Source: Roseiarcus sp963829505 | Lineage (GTDB): Bacteria; Pseudomonadota; Alphaproteobacteria; Rhizobiales; Beijerinckiaceae | Length of the DNA stretch: 64,000 nt | Reading direction: 5' to 3' | Assembly: GCA_963829505.1 (NCBI GenBank) | Contig: CAWHIL010000001.1 | Span: forward strand, 1,550,001-1,614,000 | In this document: positions 1 to 9,514 of the stretch, piece by piece | How positions within the stretch are numbered: the first letter of the stretch is position 1 | How the letters are laid out: each line of letters starts with the position of its first letter | Notes under the pieces: model-generated | What the model was told of the DNA's origin: nothing | Databases searched by the model: none | What the model saw: only the letters and a program-made list of their open reading frames with translations | Position numbers and translations under genes: made by a program

Positions 1-606
1 GAACAGGAGCGTGAAGAGAACGATCGGCACGGCGAAGAAGACGCCAGCCAGCGTGTAGGGGATCGGGGTCTCCAGGATCCCTGGCGACACGAGGAGATAG
101 AAAAGCAGGATGATCGGGAAGGCCAGCACGAGGTTGGCGAGGAACGACAGCACGGCGTCGATCCGCCGGCCGAAATAGCCGGCCGGGAGTCCGAGCGAGA
201 CGCCGACTGACAGCGCGAGCAGGGTCGCGAGCGGGGCGATGACGAGAACGATGCGCGCGCCCGCAATGACCCGCGAGAAGACGTCGCGCGACAGCTTGTC
301 GCCGCCGAAGAGATAGGCCATCCCGGACGTCGGGTCGATTGCGCCGGGCAGCGCGTCTTTCATTTCGGGGATTTGCGCCAACGGGTCGAACGGCACGACG
401 ACGTTGGCGAACAAGGCCGCGAAGAGCCAGAAGAGCACGAGGAAAAGCCCGGTGAGGCCGACCCCGCTCTTCACCACCTGGCCGTAGAGCCCAAGCCTCC
501 TGCGGTAGGCGACGCTGAGACCAAGCACGATCGCGAGGCTGAGCCAGACCGGCCACAGGCGGGCGATGCAGCCGAAGACGATCGCTGCGGGGCTCAGGAA
601 CTGCAT
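1..606 (-). CDS. Peptide-type ABC transporter permease (DppC/OppC family), 3' end cut by window
   Basis: Reading from ATG at 606 gives about 202 residues of a hydrophobic permease that continues beyond base 1. The N-terminal membrane segment is followed by a periplasmic stretch with the motif FDPLAQIP and then LFGGDKLSRDVFSRVI, which is the signature region of DppC-type subunits, and by the start of the permease domain. The gene lies downstream of a DppB-type permease and a substrate-binding protein on the same strand, so it is the second membrane subunit of the same importer; the ATPase genes should lie further left. The ribosome site is weak (GGGGCGG), so the start is probable rather than certain. 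The substrate cannot be read from the sequence. Confidence 0.85.
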   Translation of the reverse strand, partial: MQFLSPAAIVFGCIARLWPVWLSLAIVLGLSVAYRRRLGLYGQVVKSGVGLTGLFLVLFWLFAALFANVVVPFDPLAQIPEMKDALPGAIDPTSGMAYLFGGDKLSRDVFSRVIAGARIVLVIAPLATLLALSVGVSLGLPAGYFGRRIDAVLSFLANLVLAFPIILLFYLLVSPGILETPIPYTLAGVFFAVPIVLFTLLF

Positions 607-651
607 CGGCCGCCCCTGGCGCGAGAGGGCGCGAAGCGGATGAGCGCGCAG

Positions 652-754
652 GCCCTCATCCGTCGCCTTCGGCGACACCTTCCCCCTGAGGGGGAAGGGA
701 TCCCTCTCCCCCAGGGAGAGGGACAGGCCGCCGCAGGCGGCCAGGGTGAGGGCC
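652..754. repeat. Dispersed intergenic palindromic repeat, family A, copy 1
   Basis: About 100 bp between two permease genes, made of nested hairpins: a CGTCGCCTTCGGCGAC-type hairpin, CCTTCCCCCTGAGGGGGAAGG, CCCTCTCCCCCAGGGAGAGGG and GGCCGCCGCAGGCGGCC. A second copy in the opposite orientation lies at 53491-53591. It is non-coding, and its position between operon genes could make it an RNA-stability or attenuation element (inference). Confidence 0.8.
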
Positions 755-790
755 CGGAGGCGCAACCTGTCACGCTGCTTCGTCTTCGCA

Positions 791-1828
791 TCAGTGCACG
801 CGGATGCGCGGATTGAGCCATGCGTAGCCAACGTCGGAAATGAGCTGGGTCATGAGCACCAGCGCCACCGAGACGATCGAGCAGGCGAGCAGGAGGTCGA
901 TGTCGTTGTTGCCGGCCGCGTCGACCAGCGCCTGGCCGAAACCCTGATAGCGGAACATGACCTCGACGATGACGACCCCGGTGAGAAGCCAAGGGAAGAG
1001 CAGCATGATCACGGTGAAGGGGGCGATGAGGGCGTTCCTCAGCGCGTGCTTCATGACGACCGCGCCGAAGCTGAGGCCCTTCAGGCGGGCGGTGCGGATA
1101 TATTGCGCGTTCATCACTTCGATCATCGAGGCGCGGGTCATGCGCGCGACGTAGCCCATGCCGTAGATTGCGACTGTCGCGACAGGCAGGGCGAAATTGT
1201 AGAAGCTCATGCGCCCCTCGGTCGCCGCCGCCGCCGAGCCGTTCAGCCAGCCGAGCCAGGTCGCGAAAATGATGCTGAGCACGACACCGGACACGTATTC
1301 CGGCGTCGAGGTGGTCGCGATCGACAGGATCGACAGCGAGCGGTCGGCGCGCGATCCCTCCCGCATGCCCGACACCACGCCGATCACGAGCGCAACCGGA
1401 ATCATGACGAGCATGACCCAGAACATGAGGATTCCGGTCGCCCTCAGGGCCGGCAGGAGCTTGTCGAGAACCTTGGTCTTGAACTTGGTCGAGCAGCCGA
1501 AATCGCCTTCGATGACCCCCGCAAAGGCCCAGGTCTTCGGTTCCTCGCACCAGGAGAAGCGGGGCAATGGCGCGCCTGTCGCGGGATCGACGGCGGGCGC
1601 CTTCGGCCAGACGCCGAGCCATGCCGCGTAGCGCTCGAGAAATGGCCGTCGATAGCCGTTCTTCGCGAGCCAGGATTCGAGCTCTTCCGAGGAGGCGTGC
1701 ATCTCGGTCTGGCTGATGGCGAGCTTCTTGAGGTTCGGCTCGAGGTTGACGAGATAGAAGACGAGCAACGTCAGGCAGACCATCGTCAGCGCCATGACGC
1801 CGAGCCGCCGGGCGAGGAAGATCAGCAT
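791..1828 (-). CDS. Peptide-type ABC transporter permease (DppB/OppB family)
   Basis: A 345-residue integral membrane protein. It starts with MLIFLARRLGVMALTM, the usual DppB N-terminal membrane helix, and ends with a membrane segment and AWLNPRIRVH, close to the family C-terminus DPRIR. A long periplasmic loop (about residues 40-115) follows the first helix and several helices follow. The conserved permease loop is recognisable around EVMNAQYIRTARLKGLS. It sits 76 bp after the substrate-binding protein and 184 bp before the DppC-type partner, with a palindromic repeat in the second gap. It should form the inner-membrane channel with that partner. The substrate class (peptide, opine or similar) is inference from family and neighbours. 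Confidence 0.92.
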   Translation of the reverse strand: MLIFLARRLGVMALTMVCLTLLVFYLVNLEPNLKKLAISQTEMHASSEELESWLAKNGYRRPFLERYAAWLGVWPKAPAVDPATGAPLPRFSWCEEPKTWAFAGVIEGDFGCSTKFKTKVLDKLLPALRATGILMFWVMLVMIPVALVIGVVSGMREGSRADRSLSILSIATTSTPEYVSGVVLSIIFATWLGWLNGSAAAATEGRMSFYNFALPVATVAIYGMGYVARMTRASMIEVMNAQYIRTARLKGLSFGAVVMKHALRNALIAPFTVIMLLFPWLLTGVVIVEVMFRYQGFGQALVDAAGNNDIDLLLACSIVSVALVLMTQLISDVGYAWLNPRIRVH

Positions 1829-1904
1829 GGCCTGACCGGCCGCTGGACGGAAGGAGGTCGGGCCTCGGCGGCCCGACCGTTGACGATCCTCATTCGACGC
1901 GGCT

Positions 1905-3566
1905 TCACGCGTCGAGCCAGGTGTCCTCGAAATAGACTTCGTACAGCGGGTGCATGCCGAAATTCTTGACCGCGGGAACCCGATGGTTCGAGAGCGTGAC
2001 CCAATACGGCTGGATGATGATTCCCAAATCCTGGATGATCTGCTCGAGCTCCTTCATGTGCGCCTTGCGGTCCTTCGGATCCGGCACGGCGAGCGCCTTC
2101 TCGAGCTTGGCGTCGAAGTCCGGGTTCGAGTAGGCGGTCTCGTTCCAGGCTTCGCCGGTCCGGTAGGCGAGCGCGAGAACCTGCACGCCGAGCGGGCGCA
2201 TGTTCCAGTCGGTGAGCGAGAAGGGATATTTGGTCCAGTCGTTCCAGAAGGTCGCGCCCGGAAGGATCGTCCGCTTCACCTTGAAGCCCGCTTCGCGCAA
2301 TTGCGCCGCGATGGCGTCGCCGGTGTTCTTGTACCATTCCTCGTCGCTGGTGATGATGTCGTGCTCGTGGTCCATCTGGCCGGCCTCGGCCATGAGCTTC
2401 TTGGCCCCTTCGATGTCGCGGCTCTTCTTCGGCAGCTCGTAATATTCCGGATGGATCGGCGCGACGTGATGGTTCTCGCCGATCGTGCCGCGGTTGTCGA
2501 AGCCGAGCTTCAGCACCGTCGCGTTGTCGACCGCCATCCCCAGGGCCTGCCGCACGCGCTGGTCGTCGTAAGGCTTCTGCTTGACGTTGCAGCGGTTGAC
2601 GATCGTCGCCGACGTCTGAACGTCCGAGCGGGTGAGCCCCGCCTTGTCGAAGAGGGCGACGTCTCCGCCGACCGTCTTGAACGTGCAGTCGAGCTCCTTC
2701 GACTCGAAGGCGCTGAGCCAGGCCGACATGTCCGGGCCGTAATCGATGAGCTCGACGCCGTCGAGATAGACGTCGCCGCCCCACCACTTGCCGTCGGTGC
2801 GCTTCTTGAACGCGGCCTTCTTGCCGACCTCATGCGACACGAGCTCGAAGGGCCCGGTGCCGATCGGATGCTTGACGAGATCCTTGCCGGTGTCGTCGAA
2901 GCTCTTGTGCACGATGAGGCCGGGATAGTCGGAGACGCCGGGGATGATGGTGATGTCGGGCTTGGGAAGCTTCAGCTTCACGGTGTGGTCGTCGACCTTG
3001 ACGATCGCGCCGTCGATCGCCTTCTTGGTGGCCGGGTCGATCATGACGCCCATGCGCGACGCCATCGAATTTCCCTCGACGGACTTGTCGCACCAGCGGT
3101 TCAGGTTGAAGATCACGTCGTCGGCGGTGAACGGGTCGCCGTTGTTCCAGGTGACGCCCTTGCGGACATGGAGGACGTATTCGGTCGCGTCGGCGTTTAC
3201 GTCCCAGCTTTCGAGAAGCATCGGCTTGAAGGTGAATTCGCGCGTGTAGCGGACGAGCGGCTCGAGGAACTGTCGCGCGACGTTTCCCATCTCCGGCCAG
3301 TCGTAGGTGCGCGGGTCCTTCTGATCCTTGACGAACATCCCGCAGCGGATGACGCCGCCCTTTTTCGGCGTCTCGGCGGCGAAGGCCGGCGTCGGGTCGG
3401 GAAGGCCGAGCATTCCGTATGCGGCGGCGGTCGAGGCGCCGAAAATTGTCGCAAGGGCGAGGAACTCGCGCCGGTCGACTGCCCCGGCCCTGGCGTCCGC
3501 GGCCCAGGCCTCGAGCGTCTTGCGCGACAGTTTCTTGAATCTCTTCTGGAGCGTTTCACCGAGCAC
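1905..3566 (-). CDS. Tat-exported ABC transporter substrate-binding protein (extracellular family 5)
   Basis: A 553-residue periplasmic binding protein of the DppA/OppA fold. The N-terminus is long and carries a twin-arginine motif DRREFL at residues 31-36, followed by a hydrophobic stretch ending near AFA, so export by the Tat route is likely. Typical family features follow: FLEPLVRYTREFTFKPMLLE, then KGVTWNNGDPFTADDVIFN, then PIGTGPF. The start at 3566 gives the usual charged pre-Tat extension. It is followed by two permease genes and preceded by an ATP-grasp ligase and two catabolic enzymes on the same strand. This points to import of a compound processed by those enzymes. The ligand is unknown. 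Confidence 0.92.
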   Translation of the reverse strand: MLGETLQKRFKKLSRKTLEAWAADARAGAVDRREFLALATIFGASTAAAYGMLGLPDPTPAFAAETPKKGGVIRCGMFVKDQKDPRTYDWPEMGNVARQFLEPLVRYTREFTFKPMLLESWDVNADATEYVLHVRKGVTWNNGDPFTADDVIFNLNRWCDKSVEGNSMASRMGVMIDPATKKAIDGAIVKVDDHTVKLKLPKPDITIIPGVSDYPGLIVHKSFDDTGKDLVKHPIGTGPFELVSHEVGKKAAFKKRTDGKWWGGDVYLDGVELIDYGPDMSAWLSAFESKELDCTFKTVGGDVALFDKAGLTRSDVQTSATIVNRCNVKQKPYDDQRVRQALGMAVDNATVLKLGFDNRGTIGENHHVAPIHPEYYELPKKSRDIEGAKKLMAEAGQMDHEHDIITSDEEWYKNTGDAIAAQLREAGFKVKRTILPGATFWNDWTKYPFSLTDWNMRPLGVQVLALAYRTGEAWNETAYSNPDFDAKLEKALAVPDPKDRKAHMKELEQIIQDLGIIIQPYWVTLSNHRVPAVKNFGMHPLYEVYFEDTWLDA

Positions 3567-3758
3567 GACAGCATTCTCCCTGATATTGGCGCTTTGCGAG
3601 CGAACTCTTGTCGATCGGTTCGCTTCGAAAGCCGACGCTAGCGCGCCTGCAAGAAGCGTGCAACGGAGATCGCTTCAGCCGTTCAGGGCTGCGCCGTCTC
3701 GCTGAGTTCTGCACGATGTCATCTTGTCCCAAGCGTCGCGACCGAGGGCGCGCCGCCC

Positions 3759-4868
3759 TCAGGCCTCGCCCATTTCGCGCCCGCGCGCGAGCGCAAGCCG
3801 CATGGATTTCGCCAGCGCGGGTCCAAGAGTCAGGCCCCGGGCGGCCAGATAGTTCTGGAAATCGTAGATCGTCACGGCGGGTGAGACCTCGAACTCGAAG
3901 AACGTCGGCCGGCCGTCGGCGTCGATGCGAAAATCGATGGAGAAGCAGTCCCTGAGGCCGACGAGACGCGCGAGACGTTCGGCGCCGTCGATGACGCCTT
4001 CGACCGCGGTTCTTGAGCGCTGATCGGCCCCGCGACGCAGGTCGGTCATCCGCGGCACGAACGCCGCGGCGCGCGTCGCGCCGAAGCCTCCCCGCGCGCC
4101 GCTCGTATCGCTCGCGCCCGAAAGCGTCTCGTTGTCCTTCATGGTCAGAAACGCGCCGCCGGTCTCGCTCGCCGGGTTCTTCTCGATCCGCTCGACGCCG
4201 ATCTGGTCCGCCAGGGCGCCGCCGCAATCGATGAAGCTCGCCCGGACGTCGTCGCCGGCGACGTACGGCTGGATCAGCGCCCGGTCGCGATAGCGTTCCC
4301 AGATGCGCCGCGCGCAATCCGTGGCCTCCGCCTCGGTCGCGCACAGGCTGTCGGAAAAGATGCCGATCTTGGCCCCGAGGGTGTTTGGCTTGACGAAGAG
4401 CGCGTCCGAACCCGACGGCGCGCCAAGCCTTGCGATTTCGACGCCGCCCTCGATCAGCCGGGTCGCGGGAACGCTGAGCCCCGCGGCGGCGGCGAGCGCG
4501 AGGCAGGCGAATTTGTCCTGCGCCAGATGCGCGGCCGTCGCCGGACTGCCATAGCGGCCAAAGCCGTCGAGCCGGGCGAGCGCCGGAACCGCGGAGCCGC
4601 GGTAGAACCGCACCCCGTCCGTCAGCGCCCAGACGATCGTCTCCGCCTTGCGCGGATGGAGCGCGCGGAGGCGGGCGGCGAGGTCGTCGAGCGCAACGAA
4701 CTCCGCCTCGACGCCATCGTCGCGAAGCGCGCCAGCAATCTCGTCGTGGCGCCGCGGCAGATCGGTCGATTGGGCGAGATAGATTGCGATCTCCGCTGCG
4801 ACGTCGGCGGCGTAGCCGAACGCCTCCAGCCGCCGCCGCGCCGCCTCTTCGGTCTCGTACACGATCAC
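3759..4868 (-). CDS. ATP-grasp ligase related to D-alanine-D-alanine ligase
   Basis: A 369-residue protein with the ATP-grasp layout. An N-terminal pre-ATP domain runs to about residue 110 with a KFACLALAAAAGLSVP segment typical of the family. A nucleotide-binding strand VKPN lies at residues 159-162, and a C-terminal metal-binding strand FEFEVSPAVT corresponds to the EVN.xPG motif of D-Ala ligases, with Asn replaced by Ser. These enzymes join a carboxylate to an amine using ATP. Here the gene starts 15 bp after an ornithine cyclodeaminase homologue and precedes a peptide-type importer, so a role in amino-acid or peptide metabolism is more likely than peptidoglycan synthesis. The real substrates are unknown. 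Start chosen at ATG 4868. Confidence 0.75.
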   Translation of the reverse strand: MIVYETEEAARRRLEAFGYAADVAAEIAIYLAQSTDLPRRHDEIAGALRDDGVEAEFVALDDLAARLRALHPRKAETIVWALTDGVRFYRGSAVPALARLDGFGRYGSPATAAHLAQDKFACLALAAAAGLSVPATRLIEGGVEIARLGAPSGSDALFVKPNTLGAKIGIFSDSLCATEAEATDCARRIWERYRDRALIQPYVAGDDVRASFIDCGGALADQIGVERIEKNPASETGGAFLTMKDNETLSGASDTSGARGGFGATRAAAFVPRMTDLRRGADQRSRTAVEGVIDGAERLARLVGLRDCFSIDFRIDADGRPTFFEFEVSPAVTIYDFQNYLAARGLTLGPALAKSMRLALARGREMGEA

Positions 4869-4883
4869 GGCAGTGGAGAGAGT

Positions 4884-5834
4884 TCATGCGTTCGGCGCCA
4901 AATCGCTGGAGGCTCGGCTGAGATCCATGATCGCGCGCGCAATGATAAGGTCAAGATGGCCGCCGCCGCCGTTCTTGAAGACGGTGATCTCGTCGGCGGC
5001 GCGCCGGCCGTGAACCCGGCCGGAGCAGAGGTCGAAGAGGTCGCCTTCGACGCGGCCGCGGGCGATCGGATTGGCGAAGTCGCCGCATGTCTCGAGGGTG
5101 AAGCGAAGCGTGTCGGCGAAGAGCCGCCCGCGGCGGACCAATTCGTCGTCGCCCTCCCGCATCGACGGCGTGAAGCCTCCGACGAGGTCGACGTGCGCCC
5201 CCGCTTTCAGCCAGGCGCCGTGCAGCACCGGCACGGTCGCCGCGGTGAGGCAGGTGACGATCTCCGCGTCGCGCACCGCATCCTGCGCGTTGGCGACAGC
5301 CTCGGCTTCCGCCCCCTCGTTGCTCAGCTCCGCCGCAAGGCGCTCGGCCCGGCCCGCCGTCCGGTTCCAGACGAGGACGCGGCGGATCGAGGGCCGGACC
5401 GCGCAGAGATAGCGGACATGCGTCCCGGCTTGCGCGCCGGCGCCGATGACCGCGAGCGTCGCGCTGTCGGGCGCGGCGAGGAGGTCGCAGCCGAGCGCCG
5501 AATCCGCCGCCGTCTTCATACGGGTGAAGCTCTCGCCGTGGATCGTCGCCAGCGGCGCGCCCGACGTGGCGTCGAACAGCGTCACGACCGAATGGATGTT
5601 GGGTCGCAATCCCGAAAGACTGTTCTCGGGAAAAACCGTCGCCGTCTTGACCGCGACGCCGAACCCGGGCCGCCAGGCCGCCCAGACGAGCGCCGAGTTC
5701 GGGGTCCCCGGCGCCTCGAGGAGCAGGCGCTCGACCTCGCCCAAGCCTCCGTCCCGGTGCGCGGCGCGCAGCGCCTCGACGAGCGCGAGGGGTTCGAGGG
5801 TCGGCGACAGGGCGTCGGCGTCGATCAGGCGCAT
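4884..5834 (-). CDS. Ornithine cyclodeaminase / mu-crystallin family protein
   Basis: A 316-residue protein with the family hallmarks: a substrate region KTATVFPEN followed by LRPNIHSVVTLFD, and a Rossmann motif GAGAQAG at residues 131-137. It ends with a conserved FKNGGGGHLDL-like segment. Members either cyclise ornithine to proline with loss of ammonia or act as NAD(P)-dependent imino-acid or opine dehydrogenases, and the sequence alone does not decide between these. It lies 19 bp downstream of a flavoprotein of the N-methylproline demethylase type and 15 bp upstream of the ATP-grasp gene, so the three probably form one transcript. With the adjacent importer, catabolism of a proline- or ornithine-derived compound is a reasonable guess. 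Confidence 0.88.
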   Translation of the reverse strand: MRLIDADALSPTLEPLALVEALRAAHRDGGLGEVERLLLEAPGTPNSALVWAAWRPGFGVAVKTATVFPENSLSGLRPNIHSVVTLFDATSGAPLATIHGESFTRMKTAADSALGCDLLAAPDSATLAVIGAGAQAGTHVRYLCAVRPSIRRVLVWNRTAGRAERLAAELSNEGAEAEAVANAQDAVRDAEIVTCLTAATVPVLHGAWLKAGAHVDLVGGFTPSMREGDDELVRRGRLFADTLRFTLETCGDFANPIARGRVEGDLFDLCSGRVHGRRAADEITVFKNGGGGHLDLIIARAIMDLSRASSDLAPNA

Positions 5835-5853
5835 GAGGGGACCAGGCTCCCGA

Positions 5854-7891
5854 TCAGATGTCCTTCATCAGGCGAATCGCGTCATAGACGGCCGCGTGAA
5901 TGTTGCGGCTCGCGACGGCGTCGCCGATGCGGAACAGGCGATAGCGGCCATCCGGGTTGCGCACGACCGTCTGCGGCTCGCCCTTGAGCAGCGCCGCGTA
6001 GTCGATCTCGCCGAGATTGATCGAGCCCGGCTTCAATTCGAAATAGAGCTCGGCGACCGGCGCCGTGCCGTGATCGACGACGATCTGGTCGGCCTCCTTC
6101 ACGACATGACGCCTGGAATATTCGTCGAAGAAGGTGCCAGCGACGGCGTTGCCGCGACGCTGGATCCGTTCGAGCCTGAGGTTCAGCGTGATCGTCGCGT
6201 CGGCGAGCGACAGAGCCCGGATATAGGCGGGGACGGTCGTCCCCCCGACGTCGGGGGCAAGCGTCCGTTCGGGCGTCACGACTTCGAGCTGAGAGCCGCT
6301 GCCGGCGATGAATTCGGCGGCCGTCATGCCCGGATGTGCGCCGTTGTCGTCGTAGAGAAGGACCCGGCCCGCGGCTTTGACCGCGCCGCTCAGGATGTCC
6401 CACGACGAGGTCGCGAACGCCTCGCCCGCATCGAGGAAGCTCGTGTTCGGCACGCCGCCCGTCGCAACGACGACGACGTCCGGGTTTTCGCCGAGCACGT
6501 CCTGGGCCTCGGCGTAGACGTTCAGGCGGATATCGACGCCGAGCCTCGCGCATTCGGCGACCCGCCAGTCGACGATGCCGAGGATCTCGCGCCGGCGCTT
6601 GAGGCCCGCCGCGATCAGCGCCTGCCCGCCCGGGCGCGCCGCCGCCTCGAAGACGACGACGTCGTGTCCGCGCTCGCCGGCGACCCGCGCGGCCTCGAGC
6701 CCCGCGGGCCCCGCGCCGACGACGACCACCTTGCGCCGGGGCCCATCGCTCCTCGGCACGACATGGGGGATCGAAGCCTCGCGCCCGGTCGCCGGGTTGT
6801 GGATGCAGACGGCTTCGCCCGAGTAGATCGAGTTCGATGCAATATCCCATGCCGACGCAGGGGCGAATCTCGTGCTCGCGGCCCTCCGCGACTTTGCGCG
6901 CGATGTGCGGATCGGCGAGGTGGGCGCGCGTCATGCCGACCATGTCGAGCTTGCCGCTCTCGATGGCGTGGCGTGCGGTCGCGACGTCCTGAATGCGCGC
7001 CGCGTGAAAGGTCGGCATCCGGGTCGCGGCCCTGACCTCGCCTGAAAAATCGAGATGCGGCGCGGAGCGCGCGCCCATGCCGGGAATGACGTGGGAGAGA
7101 GACTCGTCGGTGTCGATATGGCCGCGGATCACGTTGACGAAGTCGATGAGCCCCGAGTTCGAGAGACGCCGGGCGATCTCGAGGCCTTCGCTGCGCGAGA
7201 GGCCGCGATCCCAGTCCTCGTCGCAGACCATTCTGGCGCCGACGAGAAACTCGCTTCCCACCCGCTTGCGGATCGCGGTCAGGACTTCGACGCCGAATCG
7301 CATGCGGTTGTCGAGGCTGCCGCCGTAGTCGTCGTCGCGTTTGTTGGTGGCGGGCGACCAGAACTGGTCGAGGAGATGTCCGTAGCATTCGAGCTCGAAC
7401 CCATCGAGGCCCGCGGCCTTCACGCGCTCGGCGCCGTCGGCGTAGGCCTCGATGACGCGCGCGATATCCCAATCCTCCATGATTTTGGGGAAGGCGCGAT
7501 GCGCCGGCTCGCGCACGTTCGACGGCGCAATCACCGGCAGCCAATCGGCCTTGCTCCAGCTCGTTCGCCGGCCAAGATGGGTGATCTGGATCATCACCGC
7601 CGCGCCATGCGCGTGGACGTCCTCGGCCAGCTCCCTCAGCCACGGCACGACCTCGTCCTTGTAGATGAGGATGTTGCCGAACGCTTGCGGACTGTCCGGC
7701 GCGACCACGGCAGAGCCGCCGATCATGGTCAGCCCGATCCCGCCTTTTGCCTTCTCGGCATGGTAAAGCCGGTAACGCGCCTTCGGCATGCCGTCTTCGG
7801 TATAGGCCGGCTCGTGCGCGGTCGACATCAGCCGATTCCGCATTGTGAGATGCTTCAGCCGGAAGGGCTGCAGGAGCGGATCGTTCGACAT
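5854..7891 (-). pseudogene. NADH:flavin oxidoreductase (TMADH / N-methylproline demethylase-like), single frameshift
   Basis: The first frame, from ATG 7891 (SD AGGA just upstream), gives an Old Yellow Enzyme barrel beginning MSNDPLLQPFRLKHL and reaching the Fe-S region RPCVGMGYCI. There the frame is lost. The next frame resumes with SIYSGEAVCIHNPATG and continues through a Rossmann motif VVVGAGPAGLEAAR to the stop at 5854. Together the parts form a complete protein of about 678 residues with FMN, iron-sulfur and FAD/NAD domains, as in trimethylamine or N-methylproline demethylases. One extra base in plus-strand 6830-6835 (GAGTTC for GAGTC) accounts for the break. It may be a real mutation or an assembly error. 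It is the first gene of the minus-strand operon with the ornithine cyclodeaminase. Confidence 0.85.
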
Positions 7892-8169
7892 TCCTGGTTG
7901 CCTAGCACCGATCCGCGCGAGCGCGCCAGATCGGTCGGCCGGAGCGCCGTGTCGTGGCGGCGAGACCGATAGAGCGCGCTCCTGAGGTCGGAGGATTACG
8001 ATCGTCATGGGCTCGGCCGCTCATCGAACACGCGGGCCCAATCCTTGACTTGGCCCGAACGGAGACCGTTGCGGCCAGACATATACGAGTGAATATATCG
8101 CAATTCTGTTGCCCCATCGCCTCGGGCCGTCTTAACGTCTTTTGACCTGGGGAGGACGCGAGGTGGGGA

Positions 8170-9435
8170 ATGCTGATTCCTCATGATCCCTGGCTCGTCG
8201 CGCTCTCGATCGCGATCGCCGTTCAGGGCAGTTTCGTCGGCCTGTCGCTTGCGACCGGGCTCGACGCCGCACAAGGATTTCGCCGGCGCCTCCTGCTCGC
8301 TGGCTCGGCGCTGACGCTCGCGACCGGCGTCTGGTCGATGCACTTCGTCGCCATGCTCGCCGCGAGCTTTCCGAGCGCGATCGACTATCTCGTCCTGCCG
8401 ACGCTGGCCTCCTTTCTGATCTGCGTCATCGTCGTCGGGATCGGCGTCTACGCCGCGCATGCGCCGCAGCCGCCAAGACTGCGCATCGCGCTCGGCGCGG
8501 TGGCGATGGGCCTCGGGATCTCGACGATGCACTATATCGGCATGCGCGCCGTGCATCTCGCGGGCCCGACCTATCAGGAGGCGCCGTTCGTCGTCGCTTC
8601 CGTCTTCGTGTCGATCGCCGCCAGCGCCTTCGCGCTCGTCGCGCTCGGAGGCCGGCCCAATCGTCTTCGCCTCTTTCTCGGCGCGGTCGTACTCGGTCTC
8701 GCGATCTCGGGGATGCATTATACCGCGATGGCGGGGATGCGGCTCGACCCGCTCTGCTACGACGTCAGCCGCTTCGTCGGCGCCCAGTCGGCGCTGTCGC
8801 GCAATACGCTGGCCCTCCTCGCCACGATCATCGCCTTCGGCGTCTCCGCCGCGTTCCTCCTGTCGCTCGTTCCGGACGACCGGCCGGCCTCGCCTCAGCT
8901 CGCCATCCCCGGAGGGGCGCTGGCCCCGGCGGGCGCGCCCATCCCGCTGTCGGCCGCCGACCTCGAACCGGCGCCGCCGCGCCGGGCGACGCCCGCTTCC
9001 CTCGCCGCCGTCCGGGTCGAGAAGGACGGCCGGCCGCTGCAGATTGCGGTTTCCGACATCTACGCCATTCGCGCCAACGCTCATTACACATTCGTCCACG
9101 ACGGCGTCCGCGAATATTTCTGCAACCTGTCGATCAGCGCGCTCGAGGCGGGCCTCGACGGAGGCCAGTTCGCTCGCGTGCACCGCAGTTACATCGTTCA
9201 CCTCGGCCGCGTGTCGCGCCTGAAGCGGAGCGGCGAAGCCGCCGTCGCTGAACTGGGCTCGCCCGCGCTCTGCAAGGTCCCGGTGGCGCGCGGGCAATAT
9301 CGCGAGGTGAAGGCGCGAGTTCGACGCGCTGGCGGCCGCCGAACCCCCCTCGGTCGGTCAGCGAACCTGACGCATTTCGTGCGGGAAGCCGCCAAGTCGT
9401 GCGTTTTCGGAGGCCGTCGGTTCAGCCGCGATTGA
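8170..9435 (+). CDS. coxC: MHYT-LytTR membrane sensor regulator of the cox cluster (CoxC-like)
   Basis: A 421-residue protein. The N-terminal 230 residues are hydrophobic helices with three MHYT-type motifs (SMHFVAM, TMHYIGM, GMHYTAM), proposed in this family to bind a metal that senses CO, NO or O2. The C-terminal third is a LytTR DNA-binding domain recognisable by HYTFVHDG and FARVHRSYIVHL. The same architecture is found in CoxC and CoxH of Oligotropha carboxidovorans. Here the gene lies directly upstream of coxMSL, so control of CO dehydrogenase expression is the likely job. ATG 8170 follows a strong GAGGTGGGGA ribosome site. The 278-bp upstream gap to the divergent flavoprotein gene contains an A+T-rich patch at 8081-8098. 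Confidence 0.9.
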   Translation: MLIPHDPWLVALSIAIAVQGSFVGLSLATGLDAAQGFRRRLLLAGSALTLATGVWSMHFVAMLAASFPSAIDYLVLPTLASFLICVIVVGIGVYAAHAPQPPRLRIALGAVAMGLGISTMHYIGMRAVHLAGPTYQEAPFVVASVFVSIAASAFALVALGGRPNRLRLFLGAVVLGLAISGMHYTAMAGMRLDPLCYDVSRFVGAQSALSRNTLALLATIIAFGVSAAFLLSLVPDDRPASPQLAIPGGALAPAGAPIPLSAADLEPAPPRRATPASLAAVRVEKDGRPLQIAVSDIYAIRANAHYTFVHDGVREYFCNLSISALEAGLDGGQFARVHRSYIVHLGRVSRLKRSGEAAVAELGSPALCKVPVARGQYREVKARVRRAGGRRTPLGRSANLTHFVREAAKSCVFGGRRFSRD

Positions 9436-9514
9436 TTGTGCGGCGCAAAGCCCGGTCTGCTCCAATTGGTCGAGTCCTCGATGAAACGGGGCTCGCTTCG
9501 CTCGGGAGGCCCGC

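Noticed and set aside
6830..6835. Programmed frameshifting in the flavoprotein gene
   Set aside because: No slippery heptamer or downstream structure is evident, and the same kind of insertion appears at two other genes within GANTC-like sites.
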